Source: Pseudomonas sp. RIT288 (GTDB lineage Bacteria; Pseudomonadota; Gammaproteobacteria; Pseudomonadales; Pseudomonadaceae). Taken from it: a stretch of 64,000 nucleotides of DNA. The notes below the pieces were generated by a model, which was not told the origin of the DNA, did no database searches, and saw nothing but the letters and a program-made list of their open reading frames with translations. A program made the translations under genes and the position numbers. The DNA is taken from positions 62,001 through 126,000 of the forward strand of contig NZ_JFYN01000009.1 in assembly GCF_000631985.1 (NCBI RefSeq), in the 5' to 3' direction. Positions 28,658 to 37,711 of the stretch are shown here, piece after piece. Each line of letters begins with the position of its first letter. Within the stretch, counting starts at the first letter, position 1.

Positions 28658-30406
28658 ATGAAACCTCACGCCACGGCTATCAGCCAACGCCTGTTGCGCG
28701 GTCAGACACCGTCGTATGAACGCTTGCAGGCGCGTCTGGCCGAAGACGGCAGCGAACTCGGCGCCGACCCCATTGCCGTGCATTGCGGCTGGGGCCGGCT
28801 GCTGATCGGCCACACCTTTCCTGACCCGGCGACGCTGGCGCGGGAACTGCTCAACGAGCAGCCGGGTGAGCGCGATATCGCTCTGTACGTCGCCGCACCG
28901 CAGCAGATTCTCGGTCTCGAACCGACGCAGCTGTTTCTCGATCCGTCCGACACTTTGCGTCTGTGGTTCAGCGATTACCGCCAGGCCACCCGCGTGTTTC
29001 GCGGCTTCCGCATTCGCCGGGCGCAAAGCGAGGCGGACTGGCAGGCAATCAATCTGCTGTATCAGGCACGCGGCATGTTGCCGATCGATGCGACACGGCT
29101 GACCCCGCATCATCAGGGCGGCCCGGTGTACTGGTTGGCTGAAGATGAAGACAGCGGCGCGGTGATCGGCAGCGTCATGGGCCTCAATCACCAGAAAGCC
29201 TTCAACGATCCGGAACACGGCAGCAGCTTGTGGTGCCTGGCGGTGGATCCGCAGTGCTCGCGGCCAGGCGTCGGCGAAGTGCTGGTGCGGCATTTGATCG
29301 AGCACTTCATGAGTCGCGGCCTGAGTTATCTGGATCTGTCGGTGCTGCATGACAACCGTCAGGCCAAGAACCTCTACGCCAAACTCGGTTTTCGCAACCT
29401 CTCGACCTTCGCGATCAAACGCAAGAACGGCATCAATCAGACGCTGTTCCTCGGGCCCGGGCCGGAAGCCAATTTCAACCCTTACGCGCGGATCATCGTC
29501 GAGGAAGCGCATCGGCGCGGCATCGACGTGCAGGTGGATGATGCCGAAGCCGGGCTGTTCACCCTCAGTCATGGCGGGCGTCGGGTGCGTTGCCGCGAAT
29601 CGCTGAGCGACCTGACCAGCGCAATCAGCATGAGTCTGTGCCAGGACAAGAGCCTGACCCACAAAGTGTTGAAGGCCGCCGGCCTGAAGCTGCCTTCGCA
29701 GCAACTGGCAGGCAATGCCGACGACAACCTGGCATTTCTCGATGAGCATCAGCGCGTGGTGGTCAAGCCACTCGACGGTGAACAGGGCCAAGGGGTGGCG
29801 GTCGATCTGCAGAGTATCGAAGAGGTGCAGCAGGCCATCGAAGCCGCCAAACATTTTGACAGCCGCGTGCTGCTCGAAAGCTTCCACGAAGGTCTCGACC
29901 TGCGGATTCTGGTGATCGGTTTTGAAGTAGTGGCCGCAGCGATTCGTCGTCCCGCCGAGGTGGTCGGTGACGGCCATCATTCGATCGGGGCATTGATCGA
30001 GGCGCAGAGCCGTCGTCGGCAAGCCGCCACTGGGGGCGAGAGCAAGATCCCGCTGGATCACGAAACCCAGCGCACCCTGCATGCGGCCGGTTATGACTAC
30101 AGCAGCATCCTGTCGGCGGGCGAGCATCTGTTCGTGCGCCGCACCGCCAATCTGCACACCGGTGGCACGCTGGAAGACGTCACGGCGATTCTGCACCCGA
30201 CCCTGGTCGATGCAGCGGTGCGCGCTGCGCGGGCGCTGGACATTCCAATGGTCGGCCTCGACCTGATGGTGCCGGCAGCGGATCAAGCGGAGTACGTGTT
30301 TATCGAAGCCAATGAACGCGCCGGCCTGGCCAATCATGAACCGCAGCCGACGGCGGAGCGGTTTGTCGATTTGTTGTTTCCGCACAGTCAGCCGGCTGTT
30401 TCTTGA
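28658..30406 (+). CDS. ngg: N-acetylglutaminylglutamine synthetase
   Basis: 582 residues, a fusion of a GNAT acetyltransferase domain and an ATP-grasp ligase. The GNAT part, about residues 110-270, has the acetyl-CoA loop region QCSRPGVGEVLVRHL. The RimK-like ATP-grasp part starts after residue 300 (VVVKPLDGEQGQGV, FIEANERAGLANH). It makes the N-acetylated glutaminylglutamine dipeptide that the amidotransferase finishes. The ATG at 28658 is 3 bp after the upstream stop, behind AAGGAAT, so translation is coupled. Confidence 0.93.
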   Translation: MKPHATAISQRLLRGQTPSYERLQARLAEDGSELGADPIAVHCGWGRLLIGHTFPDPATLARELLNEQPGERDIALYVAAPQQILGLEPTQLFLDPSDTLRLWFSDYRQATRVFRGFRIRRAQSEADWQAINLLYQARGMLPIDATRLTPHHQGGPVYWLAEDEDSGAVIGSVMGLNHQKAFNDPEHGSSLWCLAVDPQCSRPGVGEVLVRHLIEHFMSRGLSYLDLSVLHDNRQAKNLYAKLGFRNLSTFAIKRKNGINQTLFLGPGPEANFNPYARIIVEEAHRRGIDVQVDDAEAGLFTLSHGGRRVRCRESLSDLTSAISMSLCQDKSLTHKVLKAAGLKLPSQQLAGNADDNLAFLDEHQRVVVKPLDGEQGQGVAVDLQSIEEVQQAIEAAKHFDSRVLLESFHEGLDLRILVIGFEVVAAAIRRPAEVVGDGHHSIGALIEAQSRRRQAATGGESKIPLDHETQRTLHAAGYDYSSILSAGEHLFVRRTANLHTGGTLEDVTAILHPTLVDAAVRAARALDIPMVGLDLMVPAADQAEYVFIEANERAGLANHEPQPTAERFVDLLFPHSQPAVS

Positions 30407-30430
30407 TTCTGCTTTGTCTGGGCTGATGTC

Positions 30431-30494
30431 TTCGCGAGCAGGCTCGCCCCCACAGGGGAACGCCTCCAAATGTGGGAGCGAGCCAGCTCGCGAA
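30431..30494. repeat. twin REP-like palindrome, type B (short spacer)
   Basis: TTCGCGAGCAGGCTCGCCCC and GGGAGCGAGCCAGCTCGCGAA arms. It is inserted between the second and third genes of the NAGGN operon. Confidence 0.8.
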
Positions 30495-30565
30495 GGGGCC
30501 GAATCAGGCGCCACAAATCCTTCTCATCGAAACCATCGATGCGCCTCAACTCATCAGGAGTTTCC

Positions 30566-31756
30566 ATGACCACACAAATCCCTGAACCGGATCTGAACTA
30601 CCTGCAAAAAGTCCTGCTGGAAATGCTCGCCATTCCCAGCCCTACGGGGTTCACCGACACCATCGTGCGTTACGTCGCCGAGCGTCTGGAAGAACTTGGC
30701 ATCCCTTTCGAAATGACCCGTCGCGGCACCATTCGCGCCACGCTCAAGGGCAGGAAAAACAGCCCCGACCGCGCCGTCTCCGCGCACCTCGACACCATTG
30801 GTGCCGCCGTGCGTGCAGTAAAAGACAATGGCCGTCTGACCCTGGCCCCGGTCGGTTGCTGGTCGAGCCGGTTTGCCGAGGGCAGCCGGGTCAGCCTGTT
30901 CACCGACAACGGCGTGATTCGCGGCAGCGTGTTGCCATTGATGGCGTCCGGGCACGCGTTCAACACCGCCGTGGACGAGATGCCGATCAGTTGGGATCAC
31001 GTCGAACTGCGTCTGGATGCCTACTGCGCGACCAAGGCCGATTGCGAATCGCTGGGCATCAGCGTCGGCGACGTGGTGGCGTTCGACCCGCTGCCGGAGT
31101 TCACCGAGAGCGGCCACATCAGCGCCCGTCACCTCGATGACAAGGCTGGCGTTGCAGCCCTGCTCGCTTCGCTCAAAGCCATCGTCGACAGCGGTCAGGA
31201 GTTGATGATCGACTGTCACCCACTGTTCACCATCACCGAAGAAACCGGCAGCGGCGCGGCGGCAGCATTGCCATGGGATGTCAGCGAATTCGTCGGCATC
31301 GACATCGCGCCGGTCGCGCCCGGCCAGCATTCCAGCGAACACGCGGTGAGCGTGGCGATGCAGGATTCCGGCGGGCCTTATGACTATCACCTGTCGCGGC
31401 ATTTGCTGCGTCTGGCCGGTGAAAACGAACTGCCGGTAAGGCGCGACCTGTTCCGTTATTACTTCAGCGACGCGCATTCGGCGGTGACCGCCGGGCACGA
31501 CATCCGCACGGCCCTGCTGGCGTTCGGCTGCGACGCGACTCATGGTTATGAACGTACGCACATCGACAGCCTGGCAGCGCTCAGTCGTTTGCTCGGCGCT
31601 TACATTCTGAGCCCGCCGGTATTCGCCAGCGATGCGGCGCCAGCCAATGCTTCACTGGATCGCTTCAGTCACCAGATCGAACATGAGACGCAGATGGAGA
31701 GCGATACGCGAGTGCCGTCGGTGGACAGTCTGGTGGGGCAGCGTTCCGACAGTTGA
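30566..31756 (+). CDS. osmoprotectant NAGGN system M42 family peptidase
   Basis: 396 residues, dinuclear-metal aminopeptidase fold. Motifs include SAHLDTIGA (metal His/Asp), RHLDDKAGVA (bridging Asp), ITEETGSGAA (catalytic Glu) and a late CDATHGYERTHI. It is presumed to degrade or trim NAGGN when osmotic stress ends, based on its fixed linkage to the two biosynthesis genes. The ATG at 30566 follows CAGGAG. An in-frame extension upstream runs through the repeat and is not credible. Confidence 0.88.
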   Translation: MTTQIPEPDLNYLQKVLLEMLAIPSPTGFTDTIVRYVAERLEELGIPFEMTRRGTIRATLKGRKNSPDRAVSAHLDTIGAAVRAVKDNGRLTLAPVGCWSSRFAEGSRVSLFTDNGVIRGSVLPLMASGHAFNTAVDEMPISWDHVELRLDAYCATKADCESLGISVGDVVAFDPLPEFTESGHISARHLDDKAGVAALLASLKAIVDSGQELMIDCHPLFTITEETGSGAAAALPWDVSEFVGIDIAPVAPGQHSSEHAVSVAMQDSGGPYDYHLSRHLLRLAGENELPVRRDLFRYYFSDAHSAVTAGHDIRTALLAFGCDATHGYERTHIDSLAALSRLLGAYILSPPVFASDAAPANASLDRFSHQIEHETQMESDTRVPSVDSLVGQRSDS

Positions 31757-31780
31757 ATCCTTGTTGTCTGAACTATGGCT

Positions 31781-31845
31781 ATCGCGAGCAGGCTCACTCC
31801 TACAGCCGGAATGCATTTCCCTGTAGGAGTGAGCCTGCTCGCGAT
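31781..31845. repeat. twin REP-like palindrome, type B
   Basis: ATCGCGAGCAGGCTCACTCCTACAG and its inverted mate, separated by only 16 nt. It follows the M42 peptidase gene. Confidence 0.85.
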
Positions 31846-31926
31846 AAGGCCGGCACAGGCAATACAAAACTGGCAGCCCAACATCAATCGCCGTAGCATC
31901 CCGCCATTGATTTAGCCGAGGTGCCC

Positions 31927-32154
31927 ATGCTGATTCCCTACGACGCTCTTGAAGTCGACACCCTCACCCGCCTGATCGAGGATTTCGTCACCCGCGACGG
32001 CACCGACAACGGTGATGACACACCGCTGGAAACTCGCGTGCTGCGCGTACGCCAGGCATTGACCAAAGGTCAGGCGCTGATTGTTTTCGACCCGGAAAGC
32101 GAGCAATGCCAGTTGATGCTCAAACACGATGTGCCCAAGCATCTTTTCGACTGA
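31927..32154 (+). CDS. YheU family (UPF0270) protein
   Basis: 75 residues opening MLIPYDALEVDTLTRLIEDF and containing RDGTD and VRQALTKGQALIVFDPES, the conserved core of UPF0270. Small, acidic and cytoplasmic, with no known function. The ATG at 31927 is in frame with a GTG two codons earlier; the family start favours the ATG. It converges with the csrA paralogue, the stops lying 4 bp apart. Confidence 0.88.
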   Translation: MLIPYDALEVDTLTRLIEDFVTRDGTDNGDDTPLETRVLRVRQALTKGQALIVFDPESEQCQLMLKHDVPKHLFD

Positions 32155-32158
32155 GATT

Positions 32159-32344
32159 TCAGCGGACTTTTTCAGTGGCCTGTTTGCGCTGGATCCGCTG
32201 GTAGACTTCAGAGCGGTGCACATTGACCTTCTGCGGCGCCTCGACACCAAAACGCACGCTGGAACCGTTGACTGACAACACGCGCACGGAAATGTCGTCA
32301 CCGATGGAAATCAACTCGCCCACAACACGGCTGAGTACAAGCAT
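32159..32344 (-). CDS. csrA: CsrA/Rsm family RNA-binding regulator (divergent paralogue)
   Basis: 61 residues of the CsrA fold, which binds GGA motifs in mRNA leaders as a dimer. It keeps the N-terminal strand (MLVLSR), [15 protein letters not shown] and the RNA-contact segment [11 protein letters not shown] with its key arginine. It differs from RsmA and RsmE as I remember them (for example LSRVVGEL and [13 protein letters not shown]), so it is probably a third paralogue of the RsmI type. A CAGGG/AAGGACG ribosome site precedes the ATG. Whether it competes with RsmA/E for the same small RNAs is unknown. Confidence 0.85.
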   Translation of the reverse strand: MLVLSRVVGELISIGDDISVRVLSVNGSSVRFGVEAPQKVNVHRSEVYQRIQRKQATEKVR

Positions 32345-32490
32345 GGAGTTCGTCCTTCAGGGTTAGCCAGCCCTGAAGATGCGCGGTGGGCACGCGCTCT
32401 ACAATGGGTGGTGAGCAATTCAGTTTTGCCCTACGCGCGCAGGCGCCACGCCCTTCAGACGTTTCCTGCAAATGACTAAACAGCCTCGCC

Positions 32491-32823
32491 TCAAGCGGCG
32501 GAAAACCGCGGCCCGAACAGGATCACGCTGGCGCCGATCACGCACAGCGCCACGCCGATCCAGTCCGAACCCAGCGGGCGCACGCGCTCGACCACCGCCA
32601 GCCAGCCGATCGACGCGACGATGTAGATCCCGCCATACGCAGCATAGGCGCGCCCGGCATAAGCCGCTTCGACGCGGGTCAGCAACAGGGCGAACAGGGT
32701 CAGGCTGAGCAGCGCCGGGATCACCCACAGGGCACTTTTGCCCTGGCGCAACCACATGAAAAAGGCGAAACAGCCGGCGATTTCAAACAGCGCCGCGAGG
32801 AAGAACCACAGGTAATTGAGCAT
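32491..32823 (-). CDS. YnfA family (UPF0060) small membrane protein
   Basis: 110 residues with four hydrophobic helices. The family motifs [35 protein letters not shown] and [14 protein letters not shown] are all visible. It resembles SMR-like inner-membrane proteins in size, but no transport activity is settled. It stands alone, downstream of the SDR gene on the same strand. Confidence 0.9.
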   Translation of the reverse strand: MLNYLWFFLAALFEIAGCFAFFMWLRQGKSALWVIPALLSLTLFALLLTRVEAAYAGRAYAAYGGIYIVASIGWLAVVERVRPLGSDWIGVALCVIGASVILFGPRFSAA

Positions 32824-32886
32824 TGATGCATCTCGACAGGGTGACCATTGCGGCCACCCTAACGACGCGACACCCTTCGGGCAAGT

Positions 32887-33702
32887 TCAGCCGTTGGTTT
32901 GTCTGGCCTTGGCGCGCATTTTATCGGCCATGGTGGTCATTTCGTTGTAGATCAGTTGCGGGTTCTTCTGTTTGATCGCCCAGGCCATGCGCCCCTGCTC
33001 GTGCGGCAGGATCATGAATTCGCCGGCGGCCACTTGCTGGTAGATATAGTCAGCGATGTCGGCAGCCGTGATCGGCGAACTTTCCAGCAACTTGCCGACC
33101 TGGGCTTTCATGGCCGGCGTCGGGCCACGGAACGAGTCGAGCAAGTTGGTCTGGAAGAACGACGGGCAGACCACATGCACGCTGACTTCCTGCTGTGCCA
33201 GCTCGATCAGCAAACTTTCCGACAGCGCCACTACACCGGCCTTGGCCACGTTGTAGTTGCTCATTGCCGGGCCTTGCATCAGTGCAGCCATCGAAGCGAT
33301 GTTGATGATCTTGCCTTTGCTCTGCTCCAGCAGCGGCAGGAACGCCTTGCAGCCCTTGACCACCCCCATCAGGTTGATCGCGATCTGCCAGTCCCAATCC
33401 TCCAGCGACAGTTCGCTGAAGAACCCGCCGGACGCCACACCGGCGTTGTTGACGATGACATCGATGCCACCCAGTTTCACTTCGCAAGCCTGGGCAAACG
33501 CCGTGAGCTGGCTGTAATCACGCACATCGCAGCGCTGGATAAAACCGTCGCCGCCCGCCTCGCGCACCAGTTTCAGGGTTTCCTGCAGGCCGGGCTCGCT
33601 GACGTCGGACAAGGCCAGCTGCCAGCCTTCACGCGCCCAGCGCAGCGCGATTTCGCGACCTAAACCTGAGCCCGCACCCGTGATCATCATGCGATTTTGC
33701 AT
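32887..33702 (-). CDS. SDR family oxidoreductase
   Basis: 271 residues. The cofactor motif ITGAGSGLGREIA is near residue 8, NNAG is present in VIVNNAGVASGG, and the catalytic pair is in SNYNVAKAG with serine in INIASMAAL. The C-terminal extension (PHEQGRMAWAIKQKNPQLIYNEM) is seen in a group of Pseudomonas SDRs of unknown substrate. The ATG at 33702 puts the glycine motif at the usual distance. The frame is open beyond it, but that part runs into a repeat. Confidence 0.87.
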   Translation of the reverse strand: MQNRMMITGAGSGLGREIALRWAREGWQLALSDVSEPGLQETLKLVREAGGDGFIQRCDVRDYSQLTAFAQACEVKLGGIDVIVNNAGVASGGFFSELSLEDWDWQIAINLMGVVKGCKAFLPLLEQSKGKIINIASMAALMQGPAMSNYNVAKAGVVALSESLLIELAQQEVSVHVVCPSFFQTNLLDSFRGPTPAMKAQVGKLLESSPITAADIADYIYQQVAAGEFMILPHEQGRMAWAIKQKNPQLIYNEMTTMADKMRAKARQTNG

Positions 33703-34030
33703 AGCAGACAGCCTTGTTGTTCCGTAGGAGATGCGCGGAGTGTAGCGAAGGATCCCGGGTATCCCACGCTCCATCAGATTGCTGAATACAGGATCAAAAG
33801 ATCGCAGCCTTCGGCAGCTCCTACACCGATTCCTGTAGGAGCTGCCGAAGGCTGCGATCTTTTGATCTCGCGCTTTAAAGGAAATAAACGAGCAATCCAA
33901 ATACATTAAAAAAACTTTGAATTTTCTTTCATTCGCACCAGTCGGAATTTGTAAGCCGTCTGGAATTAGTTAGCCTCCAGTCGCCCTTGAACACCAAGAC
34001 TTCTCGAACGCTATAAACAAGGAAATCGAC
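33703..34030. other. 328-bp region upstream of the DUF3309 gene
   Basis: Holds the type C repeat at 33792-33867. An AT-rich stretch (about 33875-34015) follows and must carry the promoter of the small membrane-protein gene. No further coding sequence is apparent. Confidence 0.45.
33792..33867. repeat. twin REP-like palindrome, type C (GATCAAAAGATCGCAGCCTT)
   Basis: Almost perfect inverted pair of GATCAAAAGATCGCAGCCTTCGGCAGCTCCTACA-type arms with an 8-nt centre. It is the cleanest type C copy in the window. Confidence 0.88.
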
Positions 34031-34183
34031 ATGGGCACAATTCTTATCATTATCCTGATCCTGTTGCTGATCGGTGGTCTGCCGGTCTTCCCGCACTCCA
34101 GAAGTTGGGGTTACGGTCCTTCGGGCATTATCGGCGTGGTGTTGGTGGTGCTGTTGGTCTTGCTGTTACTTGGCAGGATATAA
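34031..34183 (+). CDS. DUF3309 small membrane protein
   Basis: 50 residues, consisting of two hydrophobic segments (TILIIILILLLIGGLPVF and GIIGVVLVVLLVLLLLG) joined by an HSRSWGYGPS loop, which is the DUF3309 pattern. The AAGGAAAT ribosome site is eight bases from the ATG. These small inner-membrane proteins are often stress-related, but their function is unknown. A strong hairpin terminator follows 17 bp after the stop. Confidence 0.85.
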   Translation: MGTILIIILILLLIGGLPVFPHSRSWGYGPSGIIGVVLVVLLVLLLLGRI

Positions 34184-34200
34184 AACCCCAAGACAAAAAA

Positions 34201-34225
34201 AAGAGGCCCTCAGGGGCCTCTTTTT
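34201..34225. terminator. bidirectional intrinsic terminator
   Basis: 9-bp stem AAGAGGCCC/GGGCCTCTT with a 4-nt loop. T-rich on the plus-strand exit and A-rich on entry, it can end both the DUF3309 transcript and the convergent sulfatase-like gene. Confidence 0.9.
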
Positions 34226-34240
34226 CATGCAGCGGTTTTA

Positions 34241-36334
34241 TCAGTCCGGCTTGCCGTTGACGACACCAGCAGTGTTGTCCATCAGGCTCTTGGTCGCCGT
34301 TTGCAAGAACGCTTCAAGCTTGAGTTTCAGTTCCGCGGTACGCGGTGCGTCCGCAATGATCTCGGCAGAAGGGTTCGCGCCCAGTTGGTACTGGTAGAGC
34401 TTTGGCGCCATTTCCTTCTCTTTCGGCAGCACCAGGATCTGGTCGGCGGTGACGATGGCGGTGGTCTGCTCGCTGCCCGACGGCTTGATCACACCGACAC
34501 CGGTGTCGCCGGCCGGCAGGTTGAGCAGGTCGCGACCCCAGCACTGGTGACGCACTTCGCCACCCAGACGACCCATGATGGTCGGCACGATGTCGATCTG
34601 CGTGCCCACGGTGTGGTCACGGGTACCGAACTTCTCCTGGATGCCCGGGGCGATCATCAGCATCGGCACGTTGAAGCGGCCCAGGTCCATTTCGGTGATC
34701 TGGCGCTCGTTGCCGAAACCGTGGTCGCCGACGATGACGAACAGGGTTTCCTTGAAGTACGGCTCTTTGCGCGCCTTCTCGAAGAACTGACCCAGAGCCC
34801 AGTCGGAGTAACGCATGGCGGTCAAATGTTCGTTCAACGAACCGCGGTCGGTCACGCGCTCGACCGGCAATGGCGTCGGCAAGGCATACGGCGTGTGGTT
34901 GGACAGGGTTTGCAGCAGCGCGTAGAACGGCTTGCCGTTTTCCCGCGCCTTCAGCTCCTCCAGACCACGGTTGAACATGTCCTGGTCGGACACGCCCCAG
35001 GTCGGATCGGAGAACACCGGGTTGACGAAGTCATTACGACCCACAAAGTTGGTCATACCCTGGTTGCTGAAGAAGCCCGACTGGTTGTCCCAGGCGAAGT
35101 CGCCGTTGTAGACGTACACGTCGTCGTAGTTTCGGGCGCTGAGCACCTGCGGCAGACCGGACAGCTTGTGGCTACCTTCCGGAGTCTGCATCAGGTATTC
35201 GAAGCCAGGCAGGTTCGGGAAGCAGGCCATGGTCGCGAACATGCCCTGATGGGTGTGCGTACCGTTGGAGAAGAACCGGTCGAACAGCAGGCCTTCCTTG
35301 GACAGCTTGTCCAGGTAAGGCGTGATATTGCCCGGCGCGCCCAAGGCACCCACCGAGTGACCGGCCATGCTTTCCATGAGGATCACAACGACGTTCTTGA
35401 TCGGCAGGGTCTTGTCAGCCGGTGGCGTGTAATCACGGCGCACGGCGGCAATATCGGCATCGACCAGTTTGTCGTCAGGCATCAGCAGCATGTCACGCAC
35501 GACTTTCTGCGCTTGCTCCTGCGGCAGCGTGGCTTTCCAGATGTTATCGCGATCCTCGCCCATGCGGGACTTGGCGGCTTCGATCAGCGACAGCGTGCCG
35601 TTGAGGCCGAGCTGGTTGGCGAAGTTGGAATCGGTGGTGTACACGTCACCCCAGCGCATCGGTGGACCTTGACGCAGGGTGCCACGGGCAGCCACCACGC
35701 AGATCAGCAGGCAGACCACGAACACCGCCAGGCGGGTGTACCACGGCGCCACCTGACGGGTGCCGACGTTGCCGCCGCTGAACGGGCCGCGTGGACGGGT
35801 CGCACGATCGGCGCCCTTGAAGGCCAGGGTCAGGATCACGGTGCCGATGACCCACGCCAACAGATAGCGCACCACCGGGAAACCGTACCAGAGCATGCTC
35901 ATCACGGTTTTCGGGTCTTCCTTCACGTACTGGAACACCAGGCCATTGAGGCGCTGGTGGAACTCACGGTAGAAGTCCATCTCCATCAGGCCGAGGAACA
36001 GCGCGATGCTGGACGCCACGGTCAGCCACAGACGGAAGAAGCCACGCGCAGCCATCGCCCGCGCACTGAACAGTGCCAGCACCAGCGGAACGCAGACATA
36101 GACCACCAGGCGCAGGTCGAAACGCAGGCCGTTGGCGAAGGCTTCGAGGAAGGTCGAAGCCGGGGTATCGAGGATCATCTCGCGGTTGTAGACCAGCAGC
36201 GCGAGGCGCAGCACGGAAAACATCACCATCATGACCAAGGCACACAACAGTGTGTAGGCCAGATGCGATTTGACGGTCGGTTGCAGCAGGCGAGTGGAAG
36301 ATCGCTGCTGATTCAGGGCGTCCGGGTTTGCCAT
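34241..36334 (-). CDS. LTA synthase family protein (membrane sulfatase-fold phosphotransferase)
   Basis: 697 residues. About five transmembrane helices occupy residues 25-215, followed by a periplasmic alkaline-phosphatase/sulfatase-fold domain. The nucleophile is expected in NGTHTHQGMFATMACFPN, and the metal-binding tail in VIVGDHGFGNE. Lipoteichoic acid is absent in pseudomonads, so a phosphoglycerol or phosphoethanolamine transferase acting on periplasmic glucans or lipids is more likely. It is single-gene, with its own terminator at the 3' end. The ATG at 36334 lies in an AT-rich leader. Confidence 0.85.
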   Translation of the reverse strand: MANPDALNQQRSSTRLLQPTVKSHLAYTLLCALVMMVMFSVLRLALLVYNREMILDTPASTFLEAFANGLRFDLRLVVYVCVPLVLALFSARAMAARGFFRLWLTVASSIALFLGLMEMDFYREFHQRLNGLVFQYVKEDPKTVMSMLWYGFPVVRYLLAWVIGTVILTLAFKGADRATRPRGPFSGGNVGTRQVAPWYTRLAVFVVCLLICVVAARGTLRQGPPMRWGDVYTTDSNFANQLGLNGTLSLIEAAKSRMGEDRDNIWKATLPQEQAQKVVRDMLLMPDDKLVDADIAAVRRDYTPPADKTLPIKNVVVILMESMAGHSVGALGAPGNITPYLDKLSKEGLLFDRFFSNGTHTHQGMFATMACFPNLPGFEYLMQTPEGSHKLSGLPQVLSARNYDDVYVYNGDFAWDNQSGFFSNQGMTNFVGRNDFVNPVFSDPTWGVSDQDMFNRGLEELKARENGKPFYALLQTLSNHTPYALPTPLPVERVTDRGSLNEHLTAMRYSDWALGQFFEKARKEPYFKETLFVIVGDHGFGNERQITEMDLGRFNVPMLMIAPGIQEKFGTRDHTVGTQIDIVPTIMGRLGGEVRHQCWGRDLLNLPAGDTGVGVIKPSGSEQTTAIVTADQILVLPKEKEMAPKLYQYQLGANPSAEIIADAPRTAELKLKLEAFLQTATKSLMDNTAGVVNGKPD

Positions 36335-36644
36335 GTCGTTTTAGGACCCATTGGAAGTTGAAGTTGCAAAATACAGCGGCGCCATGCCCTCTATTGGCCA
36401 TTCCAGGCCCCGGGGCGTGCGCGGTGCGCAAATGTTGCACGATCAACGGCAGCATTGCCATTGATTACTGTCCCGCTGCCCGACTCTTTCATAAAAGCAA
36501 TCGTTCGCAGACAACATGAGTTGCGCGGGCGAATTGTCGGGAAAGGTTTGTGAAAATTTCGTGCAGCGCATATCTGGAAACACAATATAACGACAAAACA
36601 AAACGCCCCGAATCGGTCGGGGCGTTTTGCTGTGAACGTACGAA
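36335..36644. other. 310-bp region between the START and LTA-synthase-like genes
   Basis: Contains the terminator of the START gene (36599-36629) and about 200 bp that must hold the promoter of the LTA-synthase-like gene. No repeat and no credible gene. Confidence 0.45.
36599..36629 (-). terminator. intrinsic terminator of the START-domain gene
   Basis: 13-bp stem CAAAACGCCCCGA/TCGGGGCGTTTTG with a 5-nt loop. The T-run within the stem tail suits minus-strand termination 16 bp after the stop. Confidence 0.88.
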
Positions 36645-37250
36645 TTACTTCTCGGCGCGTTCTTTCAGGGCTTTGAGGGTATTGAAAGGTGCGTCGACCA
36701 CAAATTTGTTGGCTACCATGGCCGGTACGCTGCCGCCCGGCTCGGTGTGCACCTGATAGGTCACTTCGACCTGATCACCTTTGGGTACGAACTTCCAGAA
36801 ACCCTTGACCTGAGCGACACGGACAAAGCCTTTCTCTTCCGGAACGTACTTCGGCACGCCTTCGAGGTTGCGGGTCAGGCTGCCATCGGCGCCTTCGACA
36901 GTGGTGATGTGCAGCACCGAATCACGCGAGGTGACTGGCCACGGCGTGTTGAATTGGGTGTAGGTCCAGCTCTGATCGCCCTCGTGCTTGAGCAGCTTCT
37001 GGGTCTTGCACTCGTAGATCCACGCGCACGCGCCAGAGACGTCTTCCTGCAAGGCGCGCAGTTTGGCAATGGTGGTTTTCATCAGGGTCACGCCCTGATA
37101 GGACTTGTAATCGGAGCCCGCGACTTCGGCCAGCGAGACCTTGATCCCGTCCTGCTCCTTGGCGACTTTCCAGTCCTCAGCCTGAGCAACCGAGGTAGCC
37201 AGCACAGCGGTCAAACCACACAACACAGCGATACGATGCAGCGAACCCAT
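36645..37250 (-). CDS. periplasmic START domain lipid-binding protein
   Basis: 201 residues with a signal peptide (MGSLHRIAVLCGLTAVLATSVAQA) and cleavage near AQA-ED. The mature part is a START-like fold, recognisable by the series WTYTQFNTPWPVTSRDSVLHIT, KGFWKFVPKGDQVEVTYQVHTEPGG and VANKFVVDAPFNTL. Proteins of this type in pseudomonads have unknown ligands. The ATG at 37250 gives a proper signal sequence; the longer frame runs into the adjacent cysteine-cluster gene. Confidence 0.87.
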   Translation of the reverse strand: MGSLHRIAVLCGLTAVLATSVAQAEDWKVAKEQDGIKVSLAEVAGSDYKSYQGVTLMKTTIAKLRALQEDVSGACAWIYECKTQKLLKHEGDQSWTYTQFNTPWPVTSRDSVLHITTVEGADGSLTRNLEGVPKYVPEEKGFVRVAQVKGFWKFVPKGDQVEVTYQVHTEPGGSVPAMVANKFVVDAPFNTLKALKERAEK

Positions 37251-37291
37251 AGTCTTATTCCTTATTGTTGAAGTTCCGTTCGATTGACACA

Positions 37292-37546
37292 TCACGCCGC
37301 CGTCATCTGCTCCCACCAGCCGATCAACCTGATCGCCTCTTCCGAGTTGCTGCCACAGACTTCGACATCGGCGGCAAATCCTGAACAGACCGCCGGACGC
37401 TCCGGCTGGCCAAAAATGTTGCACAGATTTTCGACCGAAAGTTGCACGCAACGTTCGCCGGCAGGTTTGCCGTTGGGCATGCCCGGAATGGCAGAACTGA
37501 TAGAAGGGGCAATACAGCAAGCGCCACAGCCTTCACGGCATTTCAT
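37292..37546 (-). CDS. YkgJ family cysteine cluster protein
   Basis: 84 residues starting MKCREGCGACC, a C-x3-C-x2-CC zinc or iron cluster typical of the YkgJ group. Further cysteines are at CVQL, CNIF and VCGS. The ATG at 37546 is 11 bases from GAGG; a TTG three codons earlier is closer to that site but less usual. It sits 41 bp upstream of the START gene, possibly co-transcribed. The role is unknown. Confidence 0.85.
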   Translation of the reverse strand: MKCREGCGACCIAPSISSAIPGMPNGKPAGERCVQLSVENLCNIFGQPERPAVCSGFAADVEVCGSNSEEAIRLIGWWEQMTAA

Positions 37547-37711
37547 GACGAGCAAGTCCTCGCGACGGGCAATGTGTTAAAGAGACACGGACAGAGTAAC
37601 CGCTAAAACGGTTGTTTCAAATTCCCTGAACCGGGGTTTTTACCGATAACTGAATGTGACTGACCAGTCTCCGACAAAGCGTCTGGTCTGCGGGTCACGG
37701 ATCGATTGAAT

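Noticed and set aside
27698..30514. Open frame of 938 codons antisense to the NAGGN genes
   Set aside because: It is a compositional shadow of the amidotransferase and synthetase genes. The translated product is low in hydrophobic cores and rich in Arg/Gln/His.
34301..36361. Open frame of 686 codons antisense to the LTA-synthase-like gene
   Set aside because: The minus-strand protein has clear membrane helices and a sulfatase core. The plus-strand frame is a His/Gln-rich shadow.
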